From assembly GCA_016209205.1 (NCBI GenBank), contig JACQWQ010000173.1, positions 1 through 32,210 on the forward strand: a stretch of DNA of 32,210 bases. Direction: 5' to 3'. Below the pieces are notes generated by a model. That model saw only the letters and a program-made list of their open reading frames with translations. It had not been told where the DNA came from and searched no databases. Positions 15,269 to 21,968 of the stretch are shown here, piece by piece. The position numbers were made by a program, and so were the translations under genes. The stretch is from Chloroflexota bacterium (GTDB lineage Bacteria; Chloroflexota; Anaerolineae; UBA4142; SHND01). Within the stretch, counting starts at the first letter, position 1, and each line of letters opens with the position of its first letter.

Positions 15269-15393
15269 TAACGAATGGTGCTAGTTGATTTTCATCCGAT
15301 TTATACGACGTAGTATAGCCCCTTGTGGGCGTCGGACGCGCACGAGGCGCTATGCTACAGTTATCAATCCGCGCGAACTAGCACCATTCGTTA
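15269..15393. mobile_element. 125-bp MITE-like element with 18-bp perfect terminal inverted repeats
   Basis: TAACGAATGGTGCTAGTT (15269-15286) and AACTAGCACCATTCGTTA (15376-15393) are perfect inverted copies. Each end starts with TA, which fits a Tc1/mariner- or IS630-type TA target site. Inner words GTAGTATAGC and GCTATGCTAC also pair with one mismatch. It encodes nothing itself. It fills most of the hypB-hypF gap, and its right end forms the last codons and stop of hypB. The remaining spacer (15131-15268) shows nothing recognisable. Confidence 0.78.
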
Positions 15394-16060
15394 GTATTGC
15401 GCAAGTTTTTTGAAAATCACCGTGACGTTTCAACAGCCACGCCAGCCATTCCTCCATGCCCGCGCCAGTGCGGCACGAAAGCAGCAAGAGCGGCGCGTGC
15501 GGATTCACCATTTCGACGCCGCGCCGAAAATAGTCAACGTCGAACTCGAACACCTGAAGCAAATCGCTTTTGTTGAGCAGTACCACATCCGCCGCCGCGA
15601 ACATGCCCGGATATTTGTACGGCTTGTCGTGTCCTTCGGGCGCGCTCGCCACGACAACGTCAAGATTTTCGCCCAGCGCGAATTCGGCAGGACACACGAG
15701 GTTGCCCACGTTTTCAATCCACAACAAATCAATGTCGGGCAATGGGAGCTGTCCCGCCGCGTTGCGAATCATCACCGCGTCGAGATGACAACCGCCGCCG
15801 GTATTGATTTGCACGACAGGGACACCGCGCGCGGCGATTTTGTCCGCGTCAATGCGCGACGCGAGATCGCCTTCGATTACGCCGGGACGCACGCCTTGCG
15901 GCAGACGTTCCAGCGTGGCCAAAATCATGCTCGTCTTGCCCGCGCCGGGCGACGCCATCACGTTCGCGACAAAAATTTTCGCGGCGTCGAATGTCGCGCG
16001 ATTGTCTGCGGCGATCTGGTCGTTCGCATTCAAAATTTTTTCAACTACCGGCAGTTTCAT
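15350..16060 (-). CDS. hypB: HypB, GTPase for nickel insertion, with an altered C-terminus
   Basis: 236 residues from ATG 16060 (MKLPVVEKIL), overlapping the hypA 3' end by 20 bases. HypB is a SIMIBI-class GTPase that with HypA inserts nickel into the hydrogenase large subunit. Visible: Walker A ASPGAGKTS (36-44), IEGDLAS, the metal/switch region INTGGGCHLDA, IENVGNLVCPAEF, and the guanine-specificity motif NKSD. It lacks an N-terminal His-rich or CxxCGC nickel-storage stretch. The last residues (about LTNGASSRGLITVA) and the TAG are encoded by the inserted element at 15269-15393. The ancestral protein probably ended soon after KRHGDFQK. The catalytic domain is intact. Confidence 0.96.
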   Translation of the reverse strand: MKLPVVEKILNANDQIAADNRATFDAAKIFVANVMASPGAGKTSMILATLERLPQGVRPGVIEGDLASRIDADKIAARGVPVVQINTGGGCHLDAVMIRNAAGQLPLPDIDLLWIENVGNLVCPAEFALGENLDVVVASAPEGHDKPYKYPGMFAAADVVLLNKSDLLQVFEFDVDYFRRGVEMVNPHAPLLLLSCRTGAGMEEWLAWLLKRHGDFQKTCAILTNGASSRGLITVA

Positions 16061-16403
16061 CTTGTACCTCGATGCTCTCGATATAAAATTCGCGCCCGCC
16101 TTGTACGCGCAAGCGGGTTCCACCGCAATGGGGACACTGTGCGGGCAGCGGCGCGCGCACGGGAAAGCTGCTGCTGCAATCGAAACAAAACGCGGTGGAC
16201 GGTTCAAGTCGAAATTCCAGCACCGCCTGTTCCGCCAGCGTGCCTTGGCTCAATTGGTCAAAATAAAATTGCACCGAATCATCCACGATAGAAGACAATT
16301 CGCCAATGACCAGTTGAATCGAGGTGATGCGGCGTCCGCCGTTGCGCTCGGACGCGGCAAGCGCGGTTTGGAGAATGGCTTGAGTGATGGGGAGTTCGTG
16401 CAT
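16041..16403 (-). CDS. hypA: HypA nickel metallochaperone
   Basis: 120 residues, starting with the nickel-binding MHELPITQAI (His2, Glu3) and carrying the zinc site CFDC (C73, C76) ... CPHC (C90, C93). It delivers nickel to the large subunit together with HypB. The stop lies inside the hypB start region (20-base overlap), so the two are translationally coupled. It is 83 bases after the cytochrome c gene. That is the one open junction of the cluster without an obvious repeat, though weak CATTG/CAATG words occur near 16449-16468. Confidence 0.96.
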   Translation of the reverse strand: MHELPITQAILQTALAASERNGGRRITSIQLVIGELSSIVDDSVQFYFDQLSQGTLAEQAVLEFRLEPSTAFCFDCSSSFPVRAPLPAQCPHCGGTRLRVQGGREFYIESIEVQDETAGS

Positions 16404-16486
16404 CGTTCCAGTCTAACTTGCGCGTTCATGTAGAACAAGGGAAACGTGTCATTGATTGCGCGGGACAATGCGAGGGAGAGATTGAG

Positions 16487-16909
16487 TTACGGCGCGAGCG
16501 TGCGCAGAAACGCGACCAACTGCCAGCGTTCCGCTTCCGACAATTGATATTTCCACGCGGGCATGATGGAACCTTGTGCGCGAAAAGGTTCGACGCGCCC
16601 GCCTTCGCTGATGCGCCAAAAGAGGTACTGCGGCGTCCGCTGCACGCGCAACACGGGATCGGTGAAATTCGCCGGTGGGGGTCCAAAGGTGGCGCGCATT
16701 TTACCGCGCCCGTCGCCGCGCACGCCGTGACACGCGGCGCAGTCTTGCAAAAATAATACGCGCCCCTGCGCGATGGCGTCGGGCGAATCGAGGATGCCCG
16801 GCGGCGGCGCGAGGGACGCGTAGTCAGTGGGGAGAGAGTTCGTGTTATTCGTCGCGCACGCGGCAAGCGCGATCCCGAGGAGGGCAAGCCAAAAAACGAG
16901 GCGTCTCAT
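16487..16909 (-). CDS. c-type cytochrome lipoprotein
   Basis: A 140-residue exported monohaem cytochrome. The signal peptide MRRLVFWLALLGIALAAC ends in a lipobox (LAAC, lipidated Cys18), so it should be anchored on the outer face of the membrane. Haem site CAACH (C57, C60, H61), with Met116 in SIMPAW the likely distal ligand. The fold looks like cytochrome c class I (cytochrome cbb3-subunit-III or Cytochrom_C type). It lies between the maturation protease and hypA. It could accept electrons from the hydrogenase small subunit or b-type cytochrome and pass them to a periplasmic oxidase or reductase. Such a gene is not part of classic hya/hup operons. Partner and direction are inference. Confidence 0.9.
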   Translation of the reverse strand: MRRLVFWLALLGIALAACATNNTNSLPTDYASLAPPPGILDSPDAIAQGRVLFLQDCAACHGVRGDGRGKMRATFGPPPANFTDPVLRVQRTPQYLFWRISEGGRVEPFRAQGSIMPAWKYQLSEAERWQLVAFLRTLAP

Positions 16910-16925
16910 CGTTTTCTAGCCGATG

Positions 16926-17090
16926 GCAAATGGCAAATCGCGTATCGCAAATCGCAAATCGCAAATCGCAAAGCGTGAAACGTCAAACGTCAAACGCGCT
17001 ACTGCACTATTGCACTATCGCACGATTGCACTATCGCACTATCACACGATTGCACTATCGCACGATTGCACTATCACACGATTGCACTAT
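16926..17090. repeat. Heptamer and octamer tracts between cytochrome c and protease genes
   Basis: 16926-16995 is ten 7-base words (GCAAATC, GCGTATC, GTGAAAC, GTCAAAC). 17003-17090 is eleven 8-base words (TGCACTAT, CGCACGAT, CACACGAT) in exact register. The protease gene runs 36 bases into the octamer tract and takes its stop from it (CTA at 17055-17057). Confidence 0.9.
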
Positions 17091-17594
17091 CCGCTCGACC
17101 GCGACGTTCCACTGGCTCAGCTCTTGCAAAACGTTTTCCGCCAAGACCGGCACTTGGGCAGCGATCACGGGCGACAGCTCCAAGCTCACGTCAAAGGACG
17201 CGCCTTGAATGCCCCACAGCACCACCTGGCGCGGCATCTGTCCGCGCAGCTGCGCGAGCGCGAGCATATCTTGTAAGCCGACTTGATGCGGGGAGAGTTT
17301 CTGGGTGATGAACGCGGGAATCGCGCTGTTCTCCAAGCGCACCAGCGCGCCGGGCGTGCGATTCATTTCCACTGCATCCACGATCACCACCCGTTCGGCG
17401 TTCTCGACGTACGCGAGCAGTTCCAAGCCCAACGTACCGCCATCCACTATCACGACATCGCTGGGAAATTCATATTCCGCTTGCAGCATTTCGACCACGC
17501 GCACGCCGACGCCTTCATCTTGCAGCAGGATATTGCCGAGACCCAAAACGAGAATGTTACCCAAAGTGCAACACTTTTGCGTCTCTAGTGTCAT
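17055..17594 (-). CDS. hupD: Hydrogenase large-subunit maturation protease (HyaD/HupD family)
   Basis: A 179-residue nickel-dependent endopeptidase that removes the large-subunit C-terminal tail after cofactor insertion. Visible: GLGNILLQDEGVG with Glu27, IVDAVEMN with Asp73, and SPHQVGLQD with His103, the three expected nickel ligands. The ATG at 17594 lies within the palindromic repeat 17590-17754. TTG at codon 11 (LGNILVLGLGN) is a plausible older start. At the other end, about 12 codons (IVQSCDSAIVR and stop) are made of octamer repeat. Both ends therefore appear rewritten by repeats while the core is intact. Its expected substrate is the large subunit encoded two genes upstream, with cleavage after DPCMACSVH. 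Confidence 0.94.
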   Translation of the reverse strand: MTLETQKCCTLGNILVLGLGNILLQDEGVGVRVVEMLQAEYEFPSDVVIVDGGTLGLELLAYVENAERVVIVDAVEMNRTPGALVRLENSAIPAFITQKLSPHQVGLQDMLALAQLRGQMPRQVVLWGIQGASFDVSLELSPVIAAQVPVLAENVLQELSQWNVAVERIVQSCDSAIVR

Positions 17595-17754
17595 TTCGAG
17601 CCGTCCTTGCGAGAAATCTCATCCGCGCCATCGGAGATTTCTCGCTTCGCTGCACAGGACTTGTCATATCGAAGGGACTGAGATATCTCGCCCCGCTCGA
17701 TATGACAGTCCTCTTGCTCACATAGCCCACACGGGCTGACCATCTCGAAATGAC
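17590..17754. repeat. Nested palindromic element between hupD and the b-type cytochrome gene
   Basis: Outer arms GTCATTTCGAG (17590-17600) and CTCGAAATGAC (17744-17754) are perfect. Inside lie GAGAAATCTC / GAGATTTCTC and TGTCATATCGA / TCGATATGACA. The last part (17733-17757) recurs exactly at 30606-30630. It occupies most of the 185-base gap and would form a strong cloverleaf-like RNA in the operon transcript. Confidence 0.88.
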
Positions 17755-17779
17755 AAACGAGTCGCACATTGAGTGATAT

Positions 17780-18463
17780 TCATCGTTTCGCGCGCACCCG
17801 GTCCGCCAAATCTTTGCTGAGAAACTTGAACCCGCTAAAGATGGACGACATCAAGCCGTTGCCTTCTTCGCTGTCCACCAGGAACGCGCTATAGACGTGC
17901 TGGAGCGCGAACACGATGATCAGATACATGATGATGTGGTGCAGTTCACGGATGTTCTGATTGCTGACCAAGCCAAAGATCCAGCCGGTCAGTTTGTACC
18001 AGAGGCCCGACGGATTGTATTGTCCCAGCAGCGCAAAACCCGTAAACACCTGGACAAAGTACAGCGCCACGATGAACATGTACGTCAGACCCGCCAGCGC
18101 GTTGTGCCCGATCACTTCGGGAGGTTCGCGACGGAGAAAGGCATAATACTTGATGGCGTCGCCTAGCGATTTGCGCCCTTCGACATTGAGGAACGGAAAC
18201 AGATTGCGCCAGCTCGCCCACTCGTTGCCCGCGAACGCCCAATACGTGCGCAGCGCGAGACTCGCCACAAAGATAAAGGCGAATAAAAAGTGGATGTAGC
18301 GCACCGTGCCCATAAAGTACACGCCCCACCATTCGCTGTTGCTGACCGTGATGTACGGGTTGCCGATATAGTAACCGGTAAAGGACAAGACGACGATGGA
18401 CAGCACGTTGACCCAATGCGTCAAGCGGACGGGCACCTGCCAGATATATTCGCGTCGTAACAT
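17780..18463 (-). CDS. [NiFe]-hydrogenase b-type cytochrome subunit (HyaC/HupC-like)
   Basis: A 227-residue membrane di-haem cytochrome from ATG 18463 (MLRREYIWQVPVRLTHW); ATG 18490 is an alternative but lies in a repeat. Four membrane helices are visible: about 17-33, 55-73, 124-145 and 172-194. Candidate haem ligands are H16 (LTHW), H58 (RYIHF), H175/H176 (LHHIIMY) and H189 (LQHVY). It takes electrons from the small subunit's distal cluster and reduces quinone, anchoring the enzyme. It follows the large-subunit gene across 110 bases holding a CATTGCGA-type palindrome. Confidence 0.94.
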   Translation of the reverse strand: MLRREYIWQVPVRLTHWVNVLSIVVLSFTGYYIGNPYITVSNSEWWGVYFMGTVRYIHFLFAFIFVASLALRTYWAFAGNEWASWRNLFPFLNVEGRKSLGDAIKYYAFLRREPPEVIGHNALAGLTYMFIVALYFVQVFTGFALLGQYNPSGLWYKLTGWIFGLVSNQNIRELHHIIMYLIIVFALQHVYSAFLVDSEEGNGLMSSIFSGFKFLSKDLADRVRAKR

Positions 18464-18490
18464 GGGTGTCTCTATGGTGATTGTCCACAT

Positions 18491-18547
18491 GTCACTGCGA
18501 GGCACGAAGCAGTCTCCCGGGAGATTGCGTCACTCGTTCGCAATGAC
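18491..18547. repeat. CATTGCGA-family palindrome between large-subunit and cytochrome b genes
   Basis: Outer arms GTCACTGCGA (18491-18500) and TCGCAATGAC (18538-18547) pair with one G-T wobble. The inner arms GCAGTCTCCC / GGGAGATTGC (18509-18528) also pair with one wobble. It is the same family as the in-frame copy at 2158-2241. Confidence 0.85.
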
Positions 18548-18573
18548 AAATGTGGGTAAACACCAGTTGCCTC

Positions 18574-20280
18574 CTACTTGACGCGCACGCGCAGCATTTC
18601 GCGTCCGGTGGTGTCGGTGACATGTACCGAACACGCCATGCAGGGGTCGAAGGAATGCACGGTGCGCAAAATTTCGAGCGGGCGTTCAGGGTCCGCAACG
18701 GGTGTACCGACAACGGCTTCTTCCCATGCGCCGCGTCGGCCTTGGGCATCGCGCGGCGAACCGTTCCACGTCGAAGGCACGACGCATTGATAATTTTGAA
18801 TCGCGCCGTCTTTGATCCACACCCAATGTCCGAGCGAACCGCGCGGCGCTTCAAAAAAACCAAAGCCCTTGGCTTCTTTGGGCCACGTCGCGGGATCCCA
18901 TTTTTCGCCGTTGTGCACTTTCAAGTCGCCGCGCTTGATATTTTCGCTGAGGGCGTCCACCCAACCTTCTGCCGCCTGCATCAGCACGAGCGCTTCGACC
19001 GCGCGGGCGGCGGTGCGTCCCAGCGTTGAGAACAATGCTTCGGGTCCCACGCCCAAAGATTTCAAAACAAAGTCTACCGTATCCTTGACCGGTTTCACGC
19101 CCGACGCGTACGCCACTAACATGCGCGAGAGCGGACCCACTTCCATCGGCGTATTGTCATAGCGCGGCGCCTTGAGCCAACTGTATTTTGCGCCTTCGCC
19201 CACCATCTGGTCGTACGGCGGCTGCGGTCCGGTGTAATGCGGCTGCGTTTCGCCGTCCCACGGGTGCAGCGCATTTTGGTCGCCGCCTTTGTAATCGTAC
19301 CACGAATGCGTCACGTACTCGGCGACTTTTTGGTGATCCATCGGCAAAACTTTGGAAAGGTCTTTTGCCAGTATCACGCCGCGCGGCAAAAAGAACTGCG
19401 AATAATTTACGTCGAGCGGGAATTCGCCGTACGAAAGGTAATTCCCCAACCCCGCGCCGATGCCCGCCCAATCTTTGTAGAACGACGCCACCGCGAGAAC
19501 GTCGGGAATATAAACTTTTTCGACAAAACCGCGCGCTTCGGCGAACCACGTTTTGAGCATCGCGATTTTATCTGCGTTGATGGCGTTTTGACTGTTGGGG
19601 TCAATCGGTGTTGCCATGCCTCCGACGAGATATGTCTGCAAGTGCGGATTCTTTGCGCCGAGCAGGGCATGGATGCGAATGATCTTGCGCTGCCAGTCCA
19701 ATGCTTCCAGATAATGAGCGACGGCCATCAGGTTCGCTTCGGGCGGTAATTTGTACGCGGGGTGGCCCCAGTAGCCGTTCGCGAACGGACCGAGTTGTCC
19801 CGATTCGACGAATGCTTTGACGCGGTCTTGCACGCCTTTGAAATACGTCGCGGAGGAGAGCGGCCAATCGGAAATGGACTGTTGCAGTTTCGCCGTACCG
19901 GCGGGGTCGGCGCTGAGCGCGCTGACAATGTCCACCCAATCGAGCGCGTGCAAATGATAAAAATGGATGACGTGATCTTGGACGAACTGCGCGTTTTCGA
20001 TCAGGTTGCGCAGCACGTTCGCATTGTACGGAATGGTGATGCCCAACGCGTTTTCGACCGCGCGCACCGACGTGCCCGCGTGCACGGTCGTGCAGACGCC
20101 GCAGATGCGCTGCGTAAACACCCACGCGTCGCGCGGATCGCGCCCGCGTAAAATAATTTCCATGCCGCGAAACATGGTGCCGGTGCTCCACGCGTCGCTG
20201 ACCGTGTTACCGTCAACTTGAGCTTCGATGCGCAAGTGCCCTTCGATGCGCGTAATGGGATCAATTGCAATTTTAGCCAT
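18574..20280 (-). CDS. hupL: [NiFe]-hydrogenase large subunit, group 1 type
   Basis: 568 residues carrying the Ni-Fe active site for H2 oxidation. L1 is RICGVCTTVHAG with C60 and C63. L2 is DPCMACSVH with C547 and C550. The 15 residues after His553 (VTDTTGREMLRVRVK) form the tail removed by the maturation protease. RIEGH near the N-terminus holds the conserved proton-path Glu. The start ATG at 20280 is 3 bases past the small-subunit stop, with GGGAG inside that gene, so the subunits are translationally coupled. It has no signal of its own and should be exported folded with the Tat-bearing small subunit. L1 and L2 fit group 1 respiratory uptake enzymes; the exact subgroup needs a phylogeny. 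Confidence 0.97.
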   Translation of the reverse strand: MAKIAIDPITRIEGHLRIEAQVDGNTVSDAWSTGTMFRGMEIILRGRDPRDAWVFTQRICGVCTTVHAGTSVRAVENALGITIPYNANVLRNLIENAQFVQDHVIHFYHLHALDWVDIVSALSADPAGTAKLQQSISDWPLSSATYFKGVQDRVKAFVESGQLGPFANGYWGHPAYKLPPEANLMAVAHYLEALDWQRKIIRIHALLGAKNPHLQTYLVGGMATPIDPNSQNAINADKIAMLKTWFAEARGFVEKVYIPDVLAVASFYKDWAGIGAGLGNYLSYGEFPLDVNYSQFFLPRGVILAKDLSKVLPMDHQKVAEYVTHSWYDYKGGDQNALHPWDGETQPHYTGPQPPYDQMVGEGAKYSWLKAPRYDNTPMEVGPLSRMLVAYASGVKPVKDTVDFVLKSLGVGPEALFSTLGRTAARAVEALVLMQAAEGWVDALSENIKRGDLKVHNGEKWDPATWPKEAKGFGFFEAPRGSLGHWVWIKDGAIQNYQCVVPSTWNGSPRDAQGRRGAWEEAVVGTPVADPERPLEILRTVHSFDPCMACSVHVTDTTGREMLRVRVK

Positions 20281-20283
20281 GGC

Positions 20284-21423
20284 TTATGCTCCCTTGCCTG
20301 CTTGTGGGGTATCTTCCGTGCTTACCGGTGTTGCGCCGTCTTTGTGTTTGGCAATTGGATCGCGCTGCGCGCGAATGGCGCTGATGACGCCGTGCGCGCC
20401 GAATGCAGCGGCGACACCCGCGACGACCGCGACGCCGATCTGGTCGGCGGACGCTTCGACGCCAAATCCTTTGACATCGGGCAGGCGGCGATAGAACGGC
20501 GACATCGTGTCCCAAAAACCGAGTTCGCTGCACCCGACACAGCCGTGCCCCGCACCGACGGGCCAACTAACGCCGTCGTTGTACCGAACGGTGGGGCAGT
20601 TGTGGAACGTGGCGGGACCCTTGCAGCCCATCTTGTACAGGCACCATCCTTTGCGATGTCCTTCGTCGCCCCATTCCTGCACATATTCGCCCGCGTCGAA
20701 ATGCGCGCGGCGTTCGCAGTTGTCGTGAATGCGCGTGCCGTACGCAAACAGCGGACGCCCGAACTGATCGGTGGCGGGCAGTGCGCCGAACGTCAAGAAA
20801 TGTACGACGGCAGCGGTGAGATTGACGACGTTGACGGGACAGCCGGGCATGTTGAGAAGCGGAATGCCGGGCATGAGATCTTTGACGCCGACCGCGCCGG
20901 TGGGATTGGGCGCTGCGGCGGGCCAACCGCCGTAAAACGAACACGCCCCGGCGCTGATGGTGGCCGCGGCGCTGCCGCACACCTGGCGCGCAATATCCAT
21001 CGCGCTGCGTCCGCCGACGGTGCAATAGACGCCGTTGTCTTTGGTGGGGATGGATCCTTCGACGACGACGAGGTATTTGCCCTTGTTCGCTTGAACCGAG
21101 TCGAGCAAAGATTTTTCGGCTTGCTTGCCCGCAGGCGCCATGATCGTTTCGTGATAGTCCACCGAAAGGATGTCGAGCACGAGCTTTTCAATGGGCGGGC
21201 GACTGGCGCGCAAGAGGGCTTCGGTGTTGCCCGCGCAATCTTGAAACTCGAGCCAAATGAGCGCCGGGCGTGTCGCGGCAGCCAAAGCGGCGGCGACCTT
21301 GGGTTGATAACGAATGGGCAGCGCGAGCGTCGCCGTCATTAACGAACAGAATTTGAGAAAATCGCGCCGGTTGACGCCGCGCGCGGCGAGACGCTTTTCT
21401 AACCCTTCAGGAAATTCATTCAT
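20284..21423 (-). CDS. hupS: [NiFe]-hydrogenase small subunit with Tat signal and C-terminal anchor
   Basis: 379 residues from ATG 21423, with AGGAGGAG upstream; the longer frame to 21627 is a shadow of the coiled-coil gene. Tat motif NRRDFLK (18-24). Iron-sulfur ligands: the proximal site has C63, C161 (GACSF) and C195 (PGCPV), but the usual second Cys of CxxC is Asn66 (DCAGNTE). Medial: C276, C295, C298. Distal: H233, C236, C261, C267. Cys134 in GVYCTVGG is an extra Cys. Positions equivalent to Cys19 and Cys120 of oxygen-tolerant enzymes are not Cys, so a [4Fe-3S] proximal cluster is unlikely. A C-terminal membrane helix lies at about 326-350 (ADQIGVAVVAGVAAAFG). The enzyme therefore faces outward and contacts the b-type cytochrome. 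Confidence 0.96.
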   Translation of the reverse strand: MNEFPEGLEKRLAARGVNRRDFLKFCSLMTATLALPIRYQPKVAAALAAATRPALIWLEFQDCAGNTEALLRASRPPIEKLVLDILSVDYHETIMAPAGKQAEKSLLDSVQANKGKYLVVVEGSIPTKDNGVYCTVGGRSAMDIARQVCGSAAATISAGACSFYGGWPAAAPNPTGAVGVKDLMPGIPLLNMPGCPVNVVNLTAAVVHFLTFGALPATDQFGRPLFAYGTRIHDNCERRAHFDAGEYVQEWGDEGHRKGWCLYKMGCKGPATFHNCPTVRYNDGVSWPVGAGHGCVGCSELGFWDTMSPFYRRLPDVKGFGVEASADQIGVAVVAGVAAAFGAHGVISAIRAQRDPIAKHKDGATPVSTEDTPQAGKGA

Positions 21424-21604
21424 CTCTCTTCTCCTCCTCAGGATTTGACGGTTTGGGGGTGAGTGCGAGCACCTGTGTTTTGATTTCCGCCAATGTACGG
21501 CGCATTTCTTCCAGCTCGGCGGCGTGCAAACGCTGGTATGACTCGAGCTGTTGTTCGAGTTTGAGCACCCGATAGGCGAGGTCGGTGGCAGCAGCTGCGG
21601 GCAT
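21416..21604 (-). CDS. Small coiled-coil protein leading the hydrogenase cluster, 62 aa
   Basis: ATG 21604 (MPAAAATDLAYRV) has AAGGA 10 bases upstream; a TTG at 21658 is possible but lies in the candidate promoter. The body, about residues 8-45 (LAYRVLKLEQQLESYQRLHA, then AELEEMRRTLAEIKTQVLAL), is one long amphipathic helix with leucine heptads, followed by a charged Pro/Glu/Lys tail. Its end overlaps the small-subunit start by 8 bases, so the two are translationally coupled. I know no named family. A role in assembly, Tat proofreading or complex formation of the hydrogenase is a guess from position. Confidence 0.72.
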   Translation of the reverse strand: MPAAAATDLAYRVLKLEQQLESYQRLHAAELEEMRRTLAEIKTQVLALTPKPSNPEEEKRDE

Positions 21605-21629
21605 GGGCTGAGAATCCTTGATGTCACCT

Positions 21630-21658
21630 ATCCTAACTTTTTGTGATGCCAAAAACAA
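21630..21658 (-). promoter_or_regulatory. Candidate promoter of the hydrogenase cluster
   Basis: On the minus strand TTGTTT (21653-21658) and TAGGAT (21630-21635) are separated by 17 bases, like a sigma-70 -35/-10 pair. The start point would fall about 18 bases before ATG 21604. Both boxes are imperfect. No convincing FNR or other operator was seen. Confidence 0.3.
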
Positions 21659-21717
21659 TGTCCGATTGGGTCAGTTTGAGGCGCGAACGTATCAAGATGA
21701 GGGCTGAGGACTGAGTG

Positions 21718-21786
21718 GGGAAGAGAGGGAGAGAGGGAGAGCGGGAGAGAGAGAGGGAGAGAGGGAGAGCGGGAGAGCGGGAGAGC
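21718..21786. repeat. Purine octamer tract upstream of the hydrogenase cluster
   Basis: 8-base words AGGGAGAG and CGGGAGAG with one 4-base slip, related to the octamers of 4053-4284. It lies about 60 bases upstream of the candidate promoter and is a possible triplex-forming homopurine run. Confidence 0.85.
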
Positions 21787-21819
21787 GTAGTAACGAATTC
21801 ATTCGTTGATGGGGTGTAG

Positions 21820-21966
21820 TGATCGGTTATCGGTGGTAGTGCGAGACGCGATACGCGATTGGCGATACGCGATTGGCGATTTGCGATACGCGATTGGCTA
21901 TCTGCTATCGGCGATCAGCCATCTGCAACTTGTGACCTGTGACCTGTGACTTGGAACTTGCGACTT
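21820..21966. repeat. Heptamer tract downstream of the esterase gene
   Basis: 21841-21966 is exactly 18 seven-base words (GCGATAC, GCGATTG, GCTATCT, GCCATCT, GTGACCT, GCGACTT), preceded by TGATCGG, TTATCGG and TGGTAGT. It ends 2 bases before the esterase stop codon (21969-21971). Several words match the complement of those inside hypF. With the octamer tract at 21718-21786 it fills the 310-base gap. Confidence 0.92.
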
Positions 21967-21968
21967 GC

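Noticed and set aside
15269..15393. Intrinsic terminator of hypB
   Set aside because: The inverted arms are 89 bases apart with no U-tract after either arm, which fits a transposable element better.
20284..21423. Oxygen-tolerant [4Fe-3S] hydrogenase small subunit
   Set aside because: The positions corresponding to the two extra cysteines (near CxCC and GxCxxxGC) are not Cys; the motifs read DCAGN and GACSFYGG.
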